From: Valencia hispanica | Lineage: Eukaryota > Chordata > Actinopteri > Cyprinodontiformes > Valenciidae | NCBI GenBank assembly: GCA_963556495.2 | Contig: OY747702.1 | Location: 41,387,680 to 41,451,679, forward strand | Reading direction: 5' to 3' | DNA: 64,000 nucleotides | In this document: piece by piece, positions 50,701-57,445 of the stretch | Layout: each line of letters begins with the position of its first letter | Position numbering within the stretch: the stretch's first letter is position 1 | Position numbers and translations under genes: made by a program | Notes under the pieces: generated by a model | The model's input: the letters and a program-made list of their open reading frames with translations, nothing else | Told to the model about the DNA's origin: nothing | The model's database searches: none

Positions 50701-52832
50701 TTTATGTCAGTTTAAATTAGTATAATAATCTCCACGCTTATTTAAAACTAAAGCACATTAGTGGCTGACTTTAAGTTTTTTACTGCTTGTGTATAGATTA
50801 TTTATTTCGTGGTGACATTGCTTACTTGTCAGTTTTGCAAGTTTGGCTTAGCTGGGCCCAGTGGAGCTATTTTTCATGTTTTGGTTAAGTTTACTCCATT
50901 ACACATCCTTTCCCGTCCATATCTTTACTCGCGCTCTGTATTCATTCTTTTGCTTATTGTGCTTTTTCTGCCATTGTTCTGTTTTCTGTTTTTCGTCTTC
51001 CCCTCTCTGCATTCACCCACTGGTCAGAGGATCGTGAAAGCTGAGCTGGTGGACTACCCACAGGATGAAGGCCCAATTAGACAAGAGAACACTCAGCAAA
51101 GCAAAATCTGTTTGCTTCAGTAACTTAAAGTATGTCCCTGCAGTTACTGGGTAGATCTAAAACCTGCTTTAATGCACACACACTAGGTAGGTAGTTGGTA
51201 ATTTACTCCCTGTAGTTTAGATATGACCTCTAGAAAACTATAATAGAACCTGATTACTTTGCTGTCTGCCATTGTGTTTCAGTGATTCAACCATATTACA
51301 CTAACCCAGTGTTTCTCAAACTATGGGGCGGGCCCCACTAGTGGGGCGCAGAGGTATTGCAGGTGGGGCGTGACATCAATGGGATTTAAATAGTTTTTCT
51401 CCCCTAGATTCTGTCGTTGTGAATGTTTCACTGCACTGTAAATTAAATCAACCAGCTCCCCCCTCTCACAAAATTAAACACACTCAAATAAATTAGCAAT
51501 TGTGATCATCATTGTAAACAGAACCGGGACCTGGAACATCGGGCTGGGAGTTTGATGTCAGAATATATCGCAGCAGAACAAAACCAGCTGAAGTAGCCGC
51601 ATTATCAGAGATTCCATCTACAAAATGTACAAATATCTAAAAAGATCAGGGAACGTTTCAGAGTAAGAGAAGTCACACGGTCAACCACGGAGGAAATATA
51701 GGGATGAGTATCTTGCTCTTTATTTATTTTATTTTTTTATTTTGTATTTTTGAAAGCTTTGTAAATTTGATAAAACTACAACTTTTATTTTCTCCAACTG
51801 TGAGCTGAAGTTCTACATGTAGCAACTACTGACAGCATATATTTCTGAGCCGGTTTTATACCAGTGCACAACCCCTTTTTCCAACTAATTTATACCCTTA
51901 AAAACTTGTAGACTAACTCGGCTATTTAAATAAATAAAACACTTTAAAAATCAGGCGTGGTCACCAATCTGTTGGGGCGATAAAAGCATGGGGGGTTTGT
52001 GTATGCTCCTTTGTCCAAAGTGGGGAATGATAAAAAAAAGTTTGAGAAACACTGCACTAACCTGACCTGATGGTAACTTCAGCTTCCAGATCTAACCAGA
52101 GTTTTAATTTCTGGCGTGCATGTTGAGTCTTGTGTTGAAAAAACATCTCATCAGTTTGAGATGCTGCTTATTCAGGGTCAGAACAACACCCAACTCATGT
52201 CTGCATGCTGCATATGTTCTCAAAGAATTATGCAGTTCATGAAGAGCATTTGGTGACTTTAATGAGCTGTTGGGCCTGCTATACCAAAGAAACATGTCAA
52301 CGTCACCTCAATTGGTCCTGCTTATCAGGTAAAGGAGCAGGCCAGGCGGCAGTCATAACCTCTGCAGTGATGCCCAGCTGGAGATTGAAAATTCAGATGC
52401 TTTTTTCATTTTTCAGGAAGATAATGCATTTTGACAGCCCAAATGTCGGAACCAAGTCACACAGTTTAACATGGAGTGTTACCAAATACTGAGGAAATGT
52501 ACAGTATGTACACTACTGTATTTGAATAAAGTTAAAAAAAAATTCTCAAATTGCCAAAGACTGGAAAAAAAGGTTCTCTTTATACAAAGCGTGTATAAAT
52601 ATCTGGTTTCAACTGTCAAATCTCAGTTTTTAGATTAATTTCCTACCTGAGGCTGCAGCTTACTACTACATCTTTCTTTAAAATGGTGCAATGATTGCTG
52701 CAACATTTTAACCCGCTATTTGTGTTTCCACATTTCCAGCGTGTCGTGAAGGCGGACATCGTGAACTACAGCCAAGACACCGTAGCCAGGACAGTCAACA
52801 CCCCTCGCAGCTCCATGTGTGTCGTTCAGTGA
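10218..52832 (+). CDS. rab28: Ras-related small GTPase Rab28
   Basis: Joining exons 10218-10292, 18222-18318, 21742-21830, 24880-25009, 45899-46002, 46091-46168 and 52740-52832 gives 221 residues, the length of human RAB28. Rab28 is a divergent, farnesylated Rab of cilia and photoreceptors, tied to BBSome/IFT traffic and cone outer-segment shedding; loss causes cone-rod dystrophy in humans. Motifs: P-loop GDGACGKT (19-26), effector Thr44 in [13 protein letters not shown] at 68-72 (the family's replacement for DTAGQ, catalytic Gln72 kept), NKID at 129-132, SAK at 159-161, and C-terminal CVVQ at 218-221. All junctions are GT-AG and in frame. An alternative exon 7a (51028) gives a 222-residue form ending CLLQ. 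The start ATG has G at -3. No disabling change is seen. Confidence 0.97.
11010..11319 (+). mobile_element. LINE 3' end relic with TACT tail
   Basis: CAGTGCTTTGTGATATTC...GGCGCTTTATAAA followed by TACT tandem repeats at 11306-11319 is a typical L2-type LINE 3' end. The 5' limit is uncertain and no reverse-transcriptase frame was recognised. Confidence 0.55.
11799..12046. mobile_element. hAT-type MITE
   Basis: The ends TAGAGATGCAC and (reverse) CAGGGATGCACCGATA form imperfect inverted repeats around 248 bp rich in GATATCGATAT words, a pattern common in fish hAT MITEs. Flanks TTTAAAAT and TTTAAGGT match at 6 of 8 positions, as expected for an aged 8-bp target duplication. Confidence 0.65.
12327..13032. 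mobile_element. Non-autonomous hAT element with perfect 8-bp target duplication
   Basis: Begins TAGGGCTGGGCGATA and ends TATTGCCTGCCACTA, imperfect inverted repeats (10 of 15 positions). CTAGGCAG is directly repeated at 12319-12326 and 13033-13040. The interior is AT-rich with no transposase frame. The TAGGGCTGGGCGATA terminus is typical of fish hAT elements. Confidence 0.8.
15417..15456. promoter_or_regulatory. Pair of palindromes (SOX-like and TGTCA-type)
   Basis: AACAATTGTT at 15417-15426 is a perfect palindrome made of two inverted SOX-type AACAAT half-sites. TTGTCATGACAA at 15445-15456 is a perfect 12-bp palindrome with TGACA half-sites (MEIS/TGIF-like). They lie 18 bp apart in transposon-free sequence. 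A regulatory role is inference. Confidence 0.3.
17545..17567. repeat. Poly-C tract
   Basis: 23 consecutive C residues, an unusually long homopolymer and a likely place for length errors or polymorphism. Confidence 0.95.
18222..18318 (+). CDS. rab28: rab28 coding exon 2
   Basis: Acceptor CTGTTTCAG, donor CAG|GTGAGA. Encodes residues 26-57 and the first base of Gly58, starting with TSLATRF and including switch I QTIGLDFF with Thr44. Phase 0 in, phase 1 out. Confidence 0.95.
18319..21741 (+). other. rab28 intron 2
   Basis: 3.4 kb, mostly unremarkable AT-rich sequence. A possible hAT MITE end (CGGTATCGGCC...GCTGCATCTCTAG) lies at about 20270-20316. ORFs here are short and match no family. Confidence 0.8.
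20270..20316. mobile_element. Possible hAT MITE terminal fragment
   Basis: The reverse complement begins CTAGAGATGCAGCGAT and continues into GGCCGATACCGATTAT, resembling the terminus of fish hAT MITEs. No partner end was located. Confidence 0.35.
21742..21830 (+). CDS. rab28: rab28 coding exon 3
   Basis: Acceptor CCATTCCAG, donor CAG|GTAAGT. Completes Gly58 and encodes residues 59-87, with the switch II WDIGGQT motif (Asp68, Gln72). DIGGQ in place of the usual DTAGQ is characteristic of Rab28. Confidence 0.95.
22379..23000 (-). mobile_element. Rex1/L2-like LINE 3' fragment
   Basis: On the minus strand, frame [20 protein letters not shown] and a stop at about 22755-22830 is the usual C-terminus of fish Rex1/L2-type reverse transcriptases. 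The tail at 22379-22425 (reverse GTTTCCCTCTGGGATCAATAAAG) is the typical 3' end. A different repeat occupies the middle. Confidence 0.65.
22440..22736 (-). repeat. Interspersed repeat with CAGACAGAC words
   Basis: On the minus strand it reads TACCTCCACCATGTTTTC...GTTTGTCTGTCTGTTAG and GATTTTGATGACATTTTC, a word set I recognise from a very common animal interspersed repeat of unsettled class. It separates the LINE coding end from its tail. Confidence 0.5.
23000..23600 (-). pseudogene. Decayed Tc1-like transposase fragment
   Basis: The minus-strand frame contains [20 protein letters not shown] (23094 leftwards), equivalent to the Tc1 FQQDNDPKHTA block; the second catalytic Asp is Tyr. Further right, stops and shifts interrupt helix-turn-helix-like sequence. 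The C-terminal part is missing where the LINE begins. Confidence 0.75.
24880..25009 (+). CDS. rab28: rab28 coding exon 4
   Basis: Acceptor TTCAACACAG, donor AAA|GTAAGT. Encodes residues 88-130 ([17 protein letters not shown]...LVGNK) plus the first base of Ile131, so the NKID guanine-specificity motif is split by the 20.9-kb intron 4. Confidence 0.95.
25034..26399 (+). mobile_element. Decayed Tc1-like element
   Basis: The left end CAGTGCCTTGTAAAAGGTAT and right end GAGTACTTTTACAAGACACTG form Tc1-type inverted repeats 1366 bp apart. TA follows the right end; the left flank is CA, so one target copy has mutated. The interior shows decayed transposase traces (AGTGTAACTCTGGAGGA, GGGCATAAAGCC...ATGAAATGGTTC) with many stops. 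AATCGATTTTT words near 25380-25435 suggest a smaller insertion. Confidence 0.7.
27757..27900 (-). mobile_element. Possible LINE 3' tail
   Basis: GTCAAGTTAGATTTATTGTC at the left edge resembles LINE tails in minus orientation. No coding frame is recognisable. Confidence 0.3.
27945..28085 (+). pseudogene. Tc1-like transposase fragment
   Basis: The frame reads [16 protein letters not shown], the conserved block between the first and second catalytic Asp of Tc1 transposases, then degenerates within about 100 bp. Confidence 0.7.
28090..28214. mobile_element. Possible hAT MITE right end
   Basis: GATATATCGTGGAGCCCTA at the right edge is the reverse of a TAGGGCTCCACGATATATC terminus, typical of fish hAT MITEs. 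The left end was not found. Confidence 0.35.
29252..29471. mobile_element. MITE with 39-bp inverted repeats
   Basis: The left end AGGCGCGTTTCCACTATCGG and the reverse complement of the right end AGGCGCTTTTCCACTATCGG continue as inverted repeats for 39 bp with 33 matches, enclosing about 140 bp. No ORF. I could not identify a clear target duplication, so the superfamily is open. Confidence 0.75.
29591..29720. mobile_element. hAT-type repeat fragment
   Basis: CTAGGGCTGCCAAAATAAAC followed by GTTAACGC...CGATTAAT...GCATTAACGC words matches the start of fish hAT elements whose ends are built from ATTAACG words. The right boundary is unclear. Confidence 0.4.
29862..29925 (-). pseudogene. LINE reverse-transcriptase C-terminal remnant
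   Basis: The minus-strand frame [13 protein letters not shown] followed by a stop equals the C-terminus of fish Rex1/L2-type LINEs, as at 22755-22830. Confidence 0.55.
30093..31401 (-). mobile_element. GC-rich retrocopy-like insertion with poly-A tail
   Basis: Read on the minus strand, a very GC-rich 5' part (31401 to about 30590) passes through a pyrimidine-rich 3' part and ends in AATAAA (TTTATT at 30134-30139), 13 nt later a 28-nt poly-A (T run 30093-30120). TTGAAAAAC (30084-30092) and TTGAAAAC (31402-31409) abut the two ends like a target duplication. The block contains a 12-bp tandem (GGTCAACGGACC, about 30817-30852). Long ORFs are open on both strands, as GC-rich sequence often is, and match nothing I know. 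It could be a processed transcript, a LINE part or a non-autonomous retroposon. Confidence 0.6.
31410..36220. other. Intron 4 unique-looking stretch
   Basis: 4.8 kb without recognised exon or transposon. The 182-codon plus frame at 32042-32590 has low-complexity Ser/Cys/Pro composition and competing frames, so I do not call it. A short poly-C lies at about 32814-32826. Confidence 0.5.
36221..36757. mobile_element. MITE-like element with 16-bp inverted repeats
   Basis: ATTAAAGCTGCAGTCC at 36221-36236 and GGACAGCAGCTTTAAT at 36742-36757 are inverted repeats matching at 15 of 16 positions. The 537-bp interior is more GC-rich than its flanks and includes a CT repeat at about 36715-36732. The target duplication is ambiguous because the ends are palindromic (ATTA/TAAT). 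Confidence 0.65.
37096..37165. mobile_element. hAT-like GATATCGATA repeat fragment
   Basis: GGCTGGACGAAATAG followed by CATATCGAT, CATATTGATATCGATAATTATC resembles the start of fish hAT elements beginning TAGGGCTGGACGATA. The ends are not defined. Confidence 0.35.
37221..38203 (-). pseudogene. 5'-truncated L2-like LINE (reverse transcriptase C-terminal half)
   Basis: Two minus-strand frames, 38203-37766 and 37779-37414, join by a one-base shift near 37770. They read as the end of a fish L2/CR1-type reverse transcriptase: [95 protein letters not shown]. The catalytic YADD region is absent. The 3' end at about 37221 has TTGCC repeats after AATAAAATTGCC, a typical LINE tail. Confidence 0.85.
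39955..40545 (+). pseudogene. Tc1-like transposase fragment
   Basis: Frames spell [41 protein letters not shown] and [19 protein letters not shown], so the second catalytic Asp and the Glu are still visible. The N-terminal DNA-binding part and first catalytic Asp are missing, and stops and a shift near 40139 break the frame. Confidence 0.85.
40890..41755 (+). pseudogene. Rex1-like LINE fragment nested in the mariner-like element
   Basis: Broken plus frames read [14 protein letters not shown], a catalytic KYSDDTAVV (41038-41049 for YSDD), [35 protein letters not shown] and further RT C-terminal sequence, with a 3' end GGGGATAAAGAAAGTG and TCTG repeats. A poly-A run and shifts disable it. A (TA)n microsatellite (about 41666-41700) lies in its 3' part. 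Confidence 0.8.
41666..41700. repeat. (TA)n microsatellite
   Basis: About 17 TA units inside the LINE 3' region. Confidence 0.9.
42000..45420. other. Intron 4, no recognised element
   Basis: AT-rich, no exon-like frame and no transposon terminus noticed. Small ORFs at 44665-45257 overlap on both strands and resemble no family. Confidence 0.45.
45428..45757 (-). pseudogene. L2-like LINE 3' fragment
   Basis: The minus frame [20 protein letters not shown] continues to [18 protein letters not shown], the end region of fish LINE reverse transcriptases. The 3' tail (reverse of CAGAATCAGAAAGGTTTTAT) at about 45428 is the usual ending. Confidence 0.7.
45899..46002 (+). CDS. rab28: rab28 coding exon 5
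   Basis: Acceptor TTCTCTGCAG; the donor TCG|GTTTGT is weak. Completes Ile131 and encodes residues 132-165 (DLEHMRTIK...FVSAKTGDS), including the second half of NKID and the SAK motif. The next intron is only 88 bp, the shortest in the gene. Confidence 0.95.
46091..46168 (+). CDS. rab28: rab28 coding exon 6
   Basis: Acceptor CTTTCTCCAG, donor CAG|GTGAGC. Encodes residues 166-191 ([20 protein letters not shown]...EQSQ), the last helix of the GTPase fold. Phase 0 on both sides, so it can join exon 7a or 7b. Confidence 0.95.
46265..46370 (+). mobile_element. Tc1-like left terminal repeat relic
   Basis: GCACTTTTTGAAAGTATTGATACCCCTTGGAC continues to GTACATCCACAA and GTGTGATCGA, matching the left end of fish Tc1 elements (AAGTATTCATACCCCTTGAAC). 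A second internal Tc1-like piece at 47080-47145 (GATCTAGTGCAGCAAATTGC, AATAGAGTCCAC) may be the same broken copy. Confidence 0.55.
48385..49345 (-). pseudogene. Rex1/L2-like LINE fragment with RT core
   Basis: Three overlapping broken frames on the minus strand read in order: [20 protein letters not shown], catalytic YADD at 49126-49137, [60 protein letters not shown], then LLPSGRRYR and [12 protein letters not shown] at the C-terminus. At least two frameshifts separate them. The 5' part of the element is missing. The 3' tail at about 48385 is TTTATT-like LINE sequence. Confidence 0.85.
51028..51129 (+). CDS. rab28: rab28 alternative exon 7a (C-terminus ...CLLQ)
   Basis: After a strong pyrimidine tract and acceptor CACTGGTCAG, the frame from exon 6 continues [20 protein letters not shown] and ends SKICLLQ with TAA at 51121-51123. 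A good donor AAA|GTATGT follows at 51130, so it can act as a 102-bp cassette exon with its stop 6 nt before the junction. Its first residues parallel exon 7b ([10 protein letters not shown]). Human RAB28 has two isoforms made by inclusion of a short insert with its own stop. CLLQ is a CaaX-type motif. Which tissues use it cannot be seen. Confidence 0.88.
51307..52054. mobile_element. hAT element between exons 7a and 7b
   Basis: CAGTGTTTCTCAAACT and AGTTTGAGAAACACTG are perfect 16-bp inverted repeats at the ends of 748 bp. CACTAACC is repeated exactly at 51299-51306 and 52055-52062 as an 8-bp target duplication. The CAGTGTTTCTCAA terminus is typical of Charlie-like hAT elements. No transposase frame is intact, so it is non-autonomous or decayed inside. 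It makes up nearly half of the 1.6-kb intron. Confidence 0.9.
52740..52832 (+). CDS. rab28: rab28 terminal coding exon 7b (C-terminus ...CVVQ)
   Basis: Acceptor ACATTTCCAG. Encodes residues 192-221, [20 protein letters not shown] then [10 protein letters not shown], and TGA at 52830-52832. This matches the main human isoform C-terminus closely. Cys218 is the predicted prenylation site; Rab28 is unusual among Rabs in being farnesylated through a CaaX-type motif. Confidence 0.95.
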   Translation, partial: RVVKADIVNYSQDTVARTVNTPRSSMCVVQ

Positions 52833-54045
52833 TCCTCTCCAGCACAAACACACACGCGCATTACGCTGTAAAATTATCTTCAGACAGTATTAGTCTGTTA
52901 GGAGCATTGAGTGAACCAGATGAGAAAGTGTTCGGAGCGAGAAGGTCTCTGTGTTCCCCGTGTTTCATTCGCATGGCTGGGATGAAGAACAGACTGCGTG
53001 GCTTCGAGGCCTTGGCGTGTAGTCCGGATATTTAGCAGGAAATAGTTCTTGGGTGGTTCACCAAAAAGAAGATGGGACCTCAGTTTTTTTTAAGTTTTTG
53101 TGCAGCTAACAATTTCTTTTACACTCTCAAAGCTATTATCTGATTTATACTTTAGGGTGAAGCTGATTATTTAAAGGACCAATATAGCAATTGAAAACAT
53201 TGTTATAGAGACATTTTTCTGCGTTAGCTCTTAGTTTCATAGTCAGTGTATTTTTGCATTAACATCTGTTCAGTTTGTTTGTTTTATTAAATAAAATAGC
53301 AAATAAAGGATATTTTGTGACAGACCAAGGTGAAATCAACATCTTTCATACTTTTATTAAGATCCTCTCTTCTATCTGTGCTGTTCACCGGTGAACCAAA
53401 TAAGTAGTAATGCTGCTGTTACTGAAATTAATCTCAAACCTTTGGTTCCCAATTATGTGCTTGCTCAGTGTGAACGGTATGCGGTTATTTCACTTAGAAC
53501 CATTTCAGTTTGTTCTTAAATAATGGTTAATTTTTTATGTTTCCTCCTGGTTCAATAATATCTAGTCTTTTTTGTTAAATTTCATATAATTTTACGTTGC
53601 TGTTGAGATATTGACGAGCCTAAAATAAATGCGAAATGTCAGCCGTGTATATCTGAGTCAGTTAAGCTTTACTTTTAATTTGACTAGTTGTTAAACTTTC
53701 TGTTGTAGAATAGAGGTTCCTGTTGGAAATTGACAGTGGGTCCTAATTTTGTCTGTCCTAAACGCCTGTTCTTTAGCTTCCCCGTCTTTTAAACGTGTTC
53801 AATTTGAAATGGCTTTTCCACACAGCTTCTACATGATACTATATGTTGGTAGGATGTTAAAACTTGAAACTCCATTGTTGCTTTTTGTGTAAAACATGTA
53901 TTTGTACAGTAACACATAAATGATCAGAGAACATCTTGTAAATGCTAAATGTCAACAAAATGTACCATTTTGGAACCTATAGTTATATATGTTATTACAA
54001 AGCTACGAAGATTTGTTTCCAAATAAAAAAGTGCAACATGGAAAA
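52833..54045 (+). other. rab28: rab28 3' UTR
   Basis: Unique AT-rich sequence after the stop. AATAAA hexamers occur at about 53286-53305 and 53624; the best is CAAATAAAAAAGTG at 54021, with a TG/T-rich downstream element at about 54050-54062. A 1.2-kb 3' UTR is the simplest reading; earlier sites may also be used. Confidence 0.55.
54022..54027 (+). terminator. Putative rab28 polyadenylation signal
   Basis: AATAAA, followed about 30 nt later by TCTGCTTGTTGT, a plausible U/GU-rich downstream element. Confidence 0.45.
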
Positions 54046-54559
54046 CAAGGTCTGCTTGTTGTCCCTCTGTAAATACAAAACCTGGTCCATATTGTGAGTT
54101 TTGAAGTCTTCGAAGTGCTGGTTTATTATGAGACACTGGAGTTGCATTCAACTACGGAGTACTTACATTTAAAATGGGGCTTTTCATGGTTTCTTTTTGA
54201 TTTTTTTTTAGAGTTGTTTCACTGCTAAATATCTTACCTGAGGATAGGTAAGGCTATCTACTTGGCATCTCTGCTAGACATAGCTCCCCGGATGCCACTC
54301 TTGCTGGCTGCAGGATTGTCAACCGGATGCCACCCCTGACATTTTGATTTTTCTCTCCTTTTGATCCCGGATACCAGTGGCTCGGCAGTGAAAACATCTC
54401 CCCACCACCCCTTCAGCTTGCCATAGGATGCCTGTGTCCCCCACAGTTAAGCCTTCATTCAAAGTCGGAGCCTGAAGCTCCCCTTTTCTGCCTGTTTGCT
54501 CAGTTTCATGTTTTTTAGGCTACTGCCTCTAAGTACCATAACTGGGACTTAGTAGGATT

Positions 54560-55080
54560 CCTTCTCTCTCATGGTCTTTGATGGGCTTGCTCTGTTGCCC
54601 TCAAAAGCCCCCCCCCCCGATGATCTCCACCAGTCTTTGCAGGACTTGGTCATACCATTATCTGTTGTATCCTCACTTTTACCAGTAAGCATTGGTTAGA
54701 TCTAGCCAGACTAAGTGGAGAGTGGGTTTATTTTGTTTTGATGCTTGGATTTGGTCCCATGTTGTAGCCAAGTGCTCAACAAAGCCTGAGAAACTATGAG
54801 ATCCAGCACTCTGGCATCTTCTAGTATACTGGTTTGCCAAGAGGAAGCTTATCATGCATTTGCCCATCAGCCAGAAGAAGATCTCCCCTTCCATGTTTAT
54901 TAGGGGAATGCCTTTGACCTGGCTGATGTTATGGTAGTCCTTCTCCTTCAGGGTGAAGATATTAACACTCCAGACCTTCCAGGCAGTTTGGTCCAGGTGC
55001 TGATGCCTCTCTTGCCTGCACTATCCTGCCTGACATCCAACCACCTTCGGGGGGGAGGTGTCAAACAACACAGTTTGCTC
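54560..55080 (-). pseudogene. LINE reverse-transcriptase relic (N-terminal RT part)
   Basis: The minus frame reads FTLKEKDYHNISQVKGIPLI, NMEGEIFFWLMGKCMISFLL, ANQYTRRCQSAGSHSFSGFV, EHLATTWDQIQ and LHLVWLDLTNAYW. This is the fingers/palm start of a retroelement reverse transcriptase (RPISLLN-type, then xxLDLxNAY with the first catalytic Asp). It differs from the Rex1/L2 copies elsewhere in the window. The flanks at 54230-54560 and 55080-55290 may belong to it. Confidence 0.7.
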
Positions 55081-55299
55081 CTGGTAAAGGGGCACGTACC
55101 TTGATGATGCCATGGAATCTCCTTTTAATCCCTCAGTTGTCAATTTTTCTACATATTCGTTCAGCGTGGTGCATATAAAACATGCCCAACTACCCAGTAG
55201 CATGTTTCTTACCTCCAAATAAGCTGAATGGCAAATGAAAAGTATAAAGGCACCTATGATAACTGAGGTTAAACTTAAAACATCACTTCTAAGCAAGGT

Positions 55300-57364
55300 T
55301 TAATAGTCTCTCTAGAGGGGCCAGCAATTCATTCCACACTACTTAAGTTTATTTTTGTAAAATAAGAAATCAGGTTTTTTTTTATTCTGTCTCTAAAGGC
55401 ATGGAGGTATACATTACTCGGAGGACAACTGCTTTTAGCTAAATTACTTTTAAATAAATTTTCAGGATAAAGAAATTACTGTCAATAGAATATTGTGTTA
55501 CTATATTTATAGCAATAGATTTAAAATTTAATTAGTCAATTTTTTCAATCATTTAAATGAGTCCTATTACTAAGAAATTACTATTAAATTGTATTTTATT
55601 TGGCCTTAAAAACAAATGTGTTAAACTGTGCAGAAACCTTGAAACAGCAAGTGATGCTCATTTGAGAAGTATAGATTTACCATCCTCAATGCAAGCTCTG
55701 GTGAATGTGTGCAGACTTTGTCATTACTCAACCTTTGTTAGCTTGTAACAGATTCAGGGCTGGGTGTCACTGCAATATTTCACTTGGTGCTGAGAACAAA
55801 ATCCAAGAGGAAGAGGCCCCCGGAGGAGGTCATGTGAGCAGCAGATGACGAGATCTAGACTATTGCCAATGTGTGCATCACAGATTAAAGGTCCATGCAA
55901 TGAAATTTAAGCATGAGGGACAGAAACCTGACCACCTCACTGATCCTCATCTACACAGACCTGGCTAATCTCTGGTAGCTAATGAGGCACCTGGTCTTTG
56001 TTCAGTAAATCTTCACTGAAAAAGCACCTAAATCCACTCTGGACAGATGATACAGACGGCTTTATAAATGGTTGTAAGCTGTATTAATTAATCACCTTCA
56101 TGGTCCAGTCTTTTGTTGCTCTCACACAACTGTAAGAAGATTTGAGTTTAGTTTTTTGTTGTTGCGCCACTAAAATCCTGACATTTTTTGAGGGATTAAG
56201 AGTATTTGGAAGTCCTGAGACAACCCCCCCAAAAAACATATGTTTTTGTGGATATTTTCCACAAATATCTTCCCCAGGTGCCTTCAAATGGGACTTTGTT
56301 TGACCGCAAACAACCGTGAGACTCAGTGGCGAGTGAAGCAGCCCAGGTGGGGTCATTCCTGCACACGTGTATTGTTTCGCCTGAGTGGACGTCTTAGGAT
56401 ATGTCTCAGCTGAATTTTTGTCAAGAGCTGTCACCGGCGCTGACAGGCGAGACTCGCTCTTGGCTTTGCTTCTGTTTAGACAGGTGTTTTTGCAAGGAAA
56501 ATGACTGCAGCAATTGAATATCAGAGCGAGGACCATTCCTGGGGATGGACTGGCAAAATGCAAAAAACAATGTGTCTAAATTAATTATTTAATTAACCTA
56601 CCAGTTTTTAGTTTAGGGATCTTTTTGGGTTTGTTTGTGGTTTTATGAGAATTGATATAAGTTGATCTACATAAATGTTTTTAAATAGTCCGTCTCATAA
56701 TTCATCACATGAATCCTTTACGTTTCGCAAGAAATGATTTACACTTTTAAAAAAGGTGTCTGACTATTTATCAAAATTATTTGTTAGTTAAAAATAACTA
56801 CATGTAAAATATAAATTCAAGCACAATTCTTCTTTCTGTTTCTATAAAAAGAAAACAGGAAACTATCATCTAAGCTCTTGGTTTTAAAAGTTGGGGTTGG
56901 GACTCTCTTTGAGCTCACAAATAAACAAATGTTGGATCTACAGGTTCTGTTAAAAAATTAGACTAAAAAGCAAACATGATGAAGCGTATTTATTCCAAAA
57001 AAAGAGAGGATTAAGAAAAATCATACTTCTGCATAGATAACGGCAATAAATTAGCTGCTCATGCTGCTTTTTTGTCAGTGTAGCTCTGCTAATTTCAACA
57101 TGCTAGTATACCAAACCAAGAACTGCAGTCGCAATTCTCTTTTATTATTATTTTTTGCATCACAAGCTTTTTTCCCCCTATTTTTTCCTACTTTAAAGGC
57201 ACTCTCATGCCAAATTTGATATGAAGATAAAATGCTCATGAAGAAAGTCACTGAGTGATGCTGAGTGCTTTGGAGGTGGAAATACAAAGTCAACTTGGCG
57301 GGAACGTCTCACAAAAACCTGATGCATAAAACATACACAAAAATATTATGGGATTTTTTTTTCA

Positions 57365-57445
<81 letters not shown>

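Larger units (their letters stand above)
46169..51027 (+). other. rab28 intron 6
   Basis: 4.9 kb up to exon 7a. It contains Tc1-like pieces (46265-46370, 47080-47145), an AT repeat (about 46453-46471), a coding-like but unclassified stretch at 47810-48090 and a minus-strand LINE (48385-49345). 49350-51000 shows nothing recognisable. Confidence 0.8.

Noticed and set aside
56084..56563. 159-codon minus-strand ORF downstream of rab28
   Set aside because: Low similarity to anything recognised. A short ATKDW-like word recalls Tc1 but the surrounding residues do not fit. Kept out for lack of evidence.
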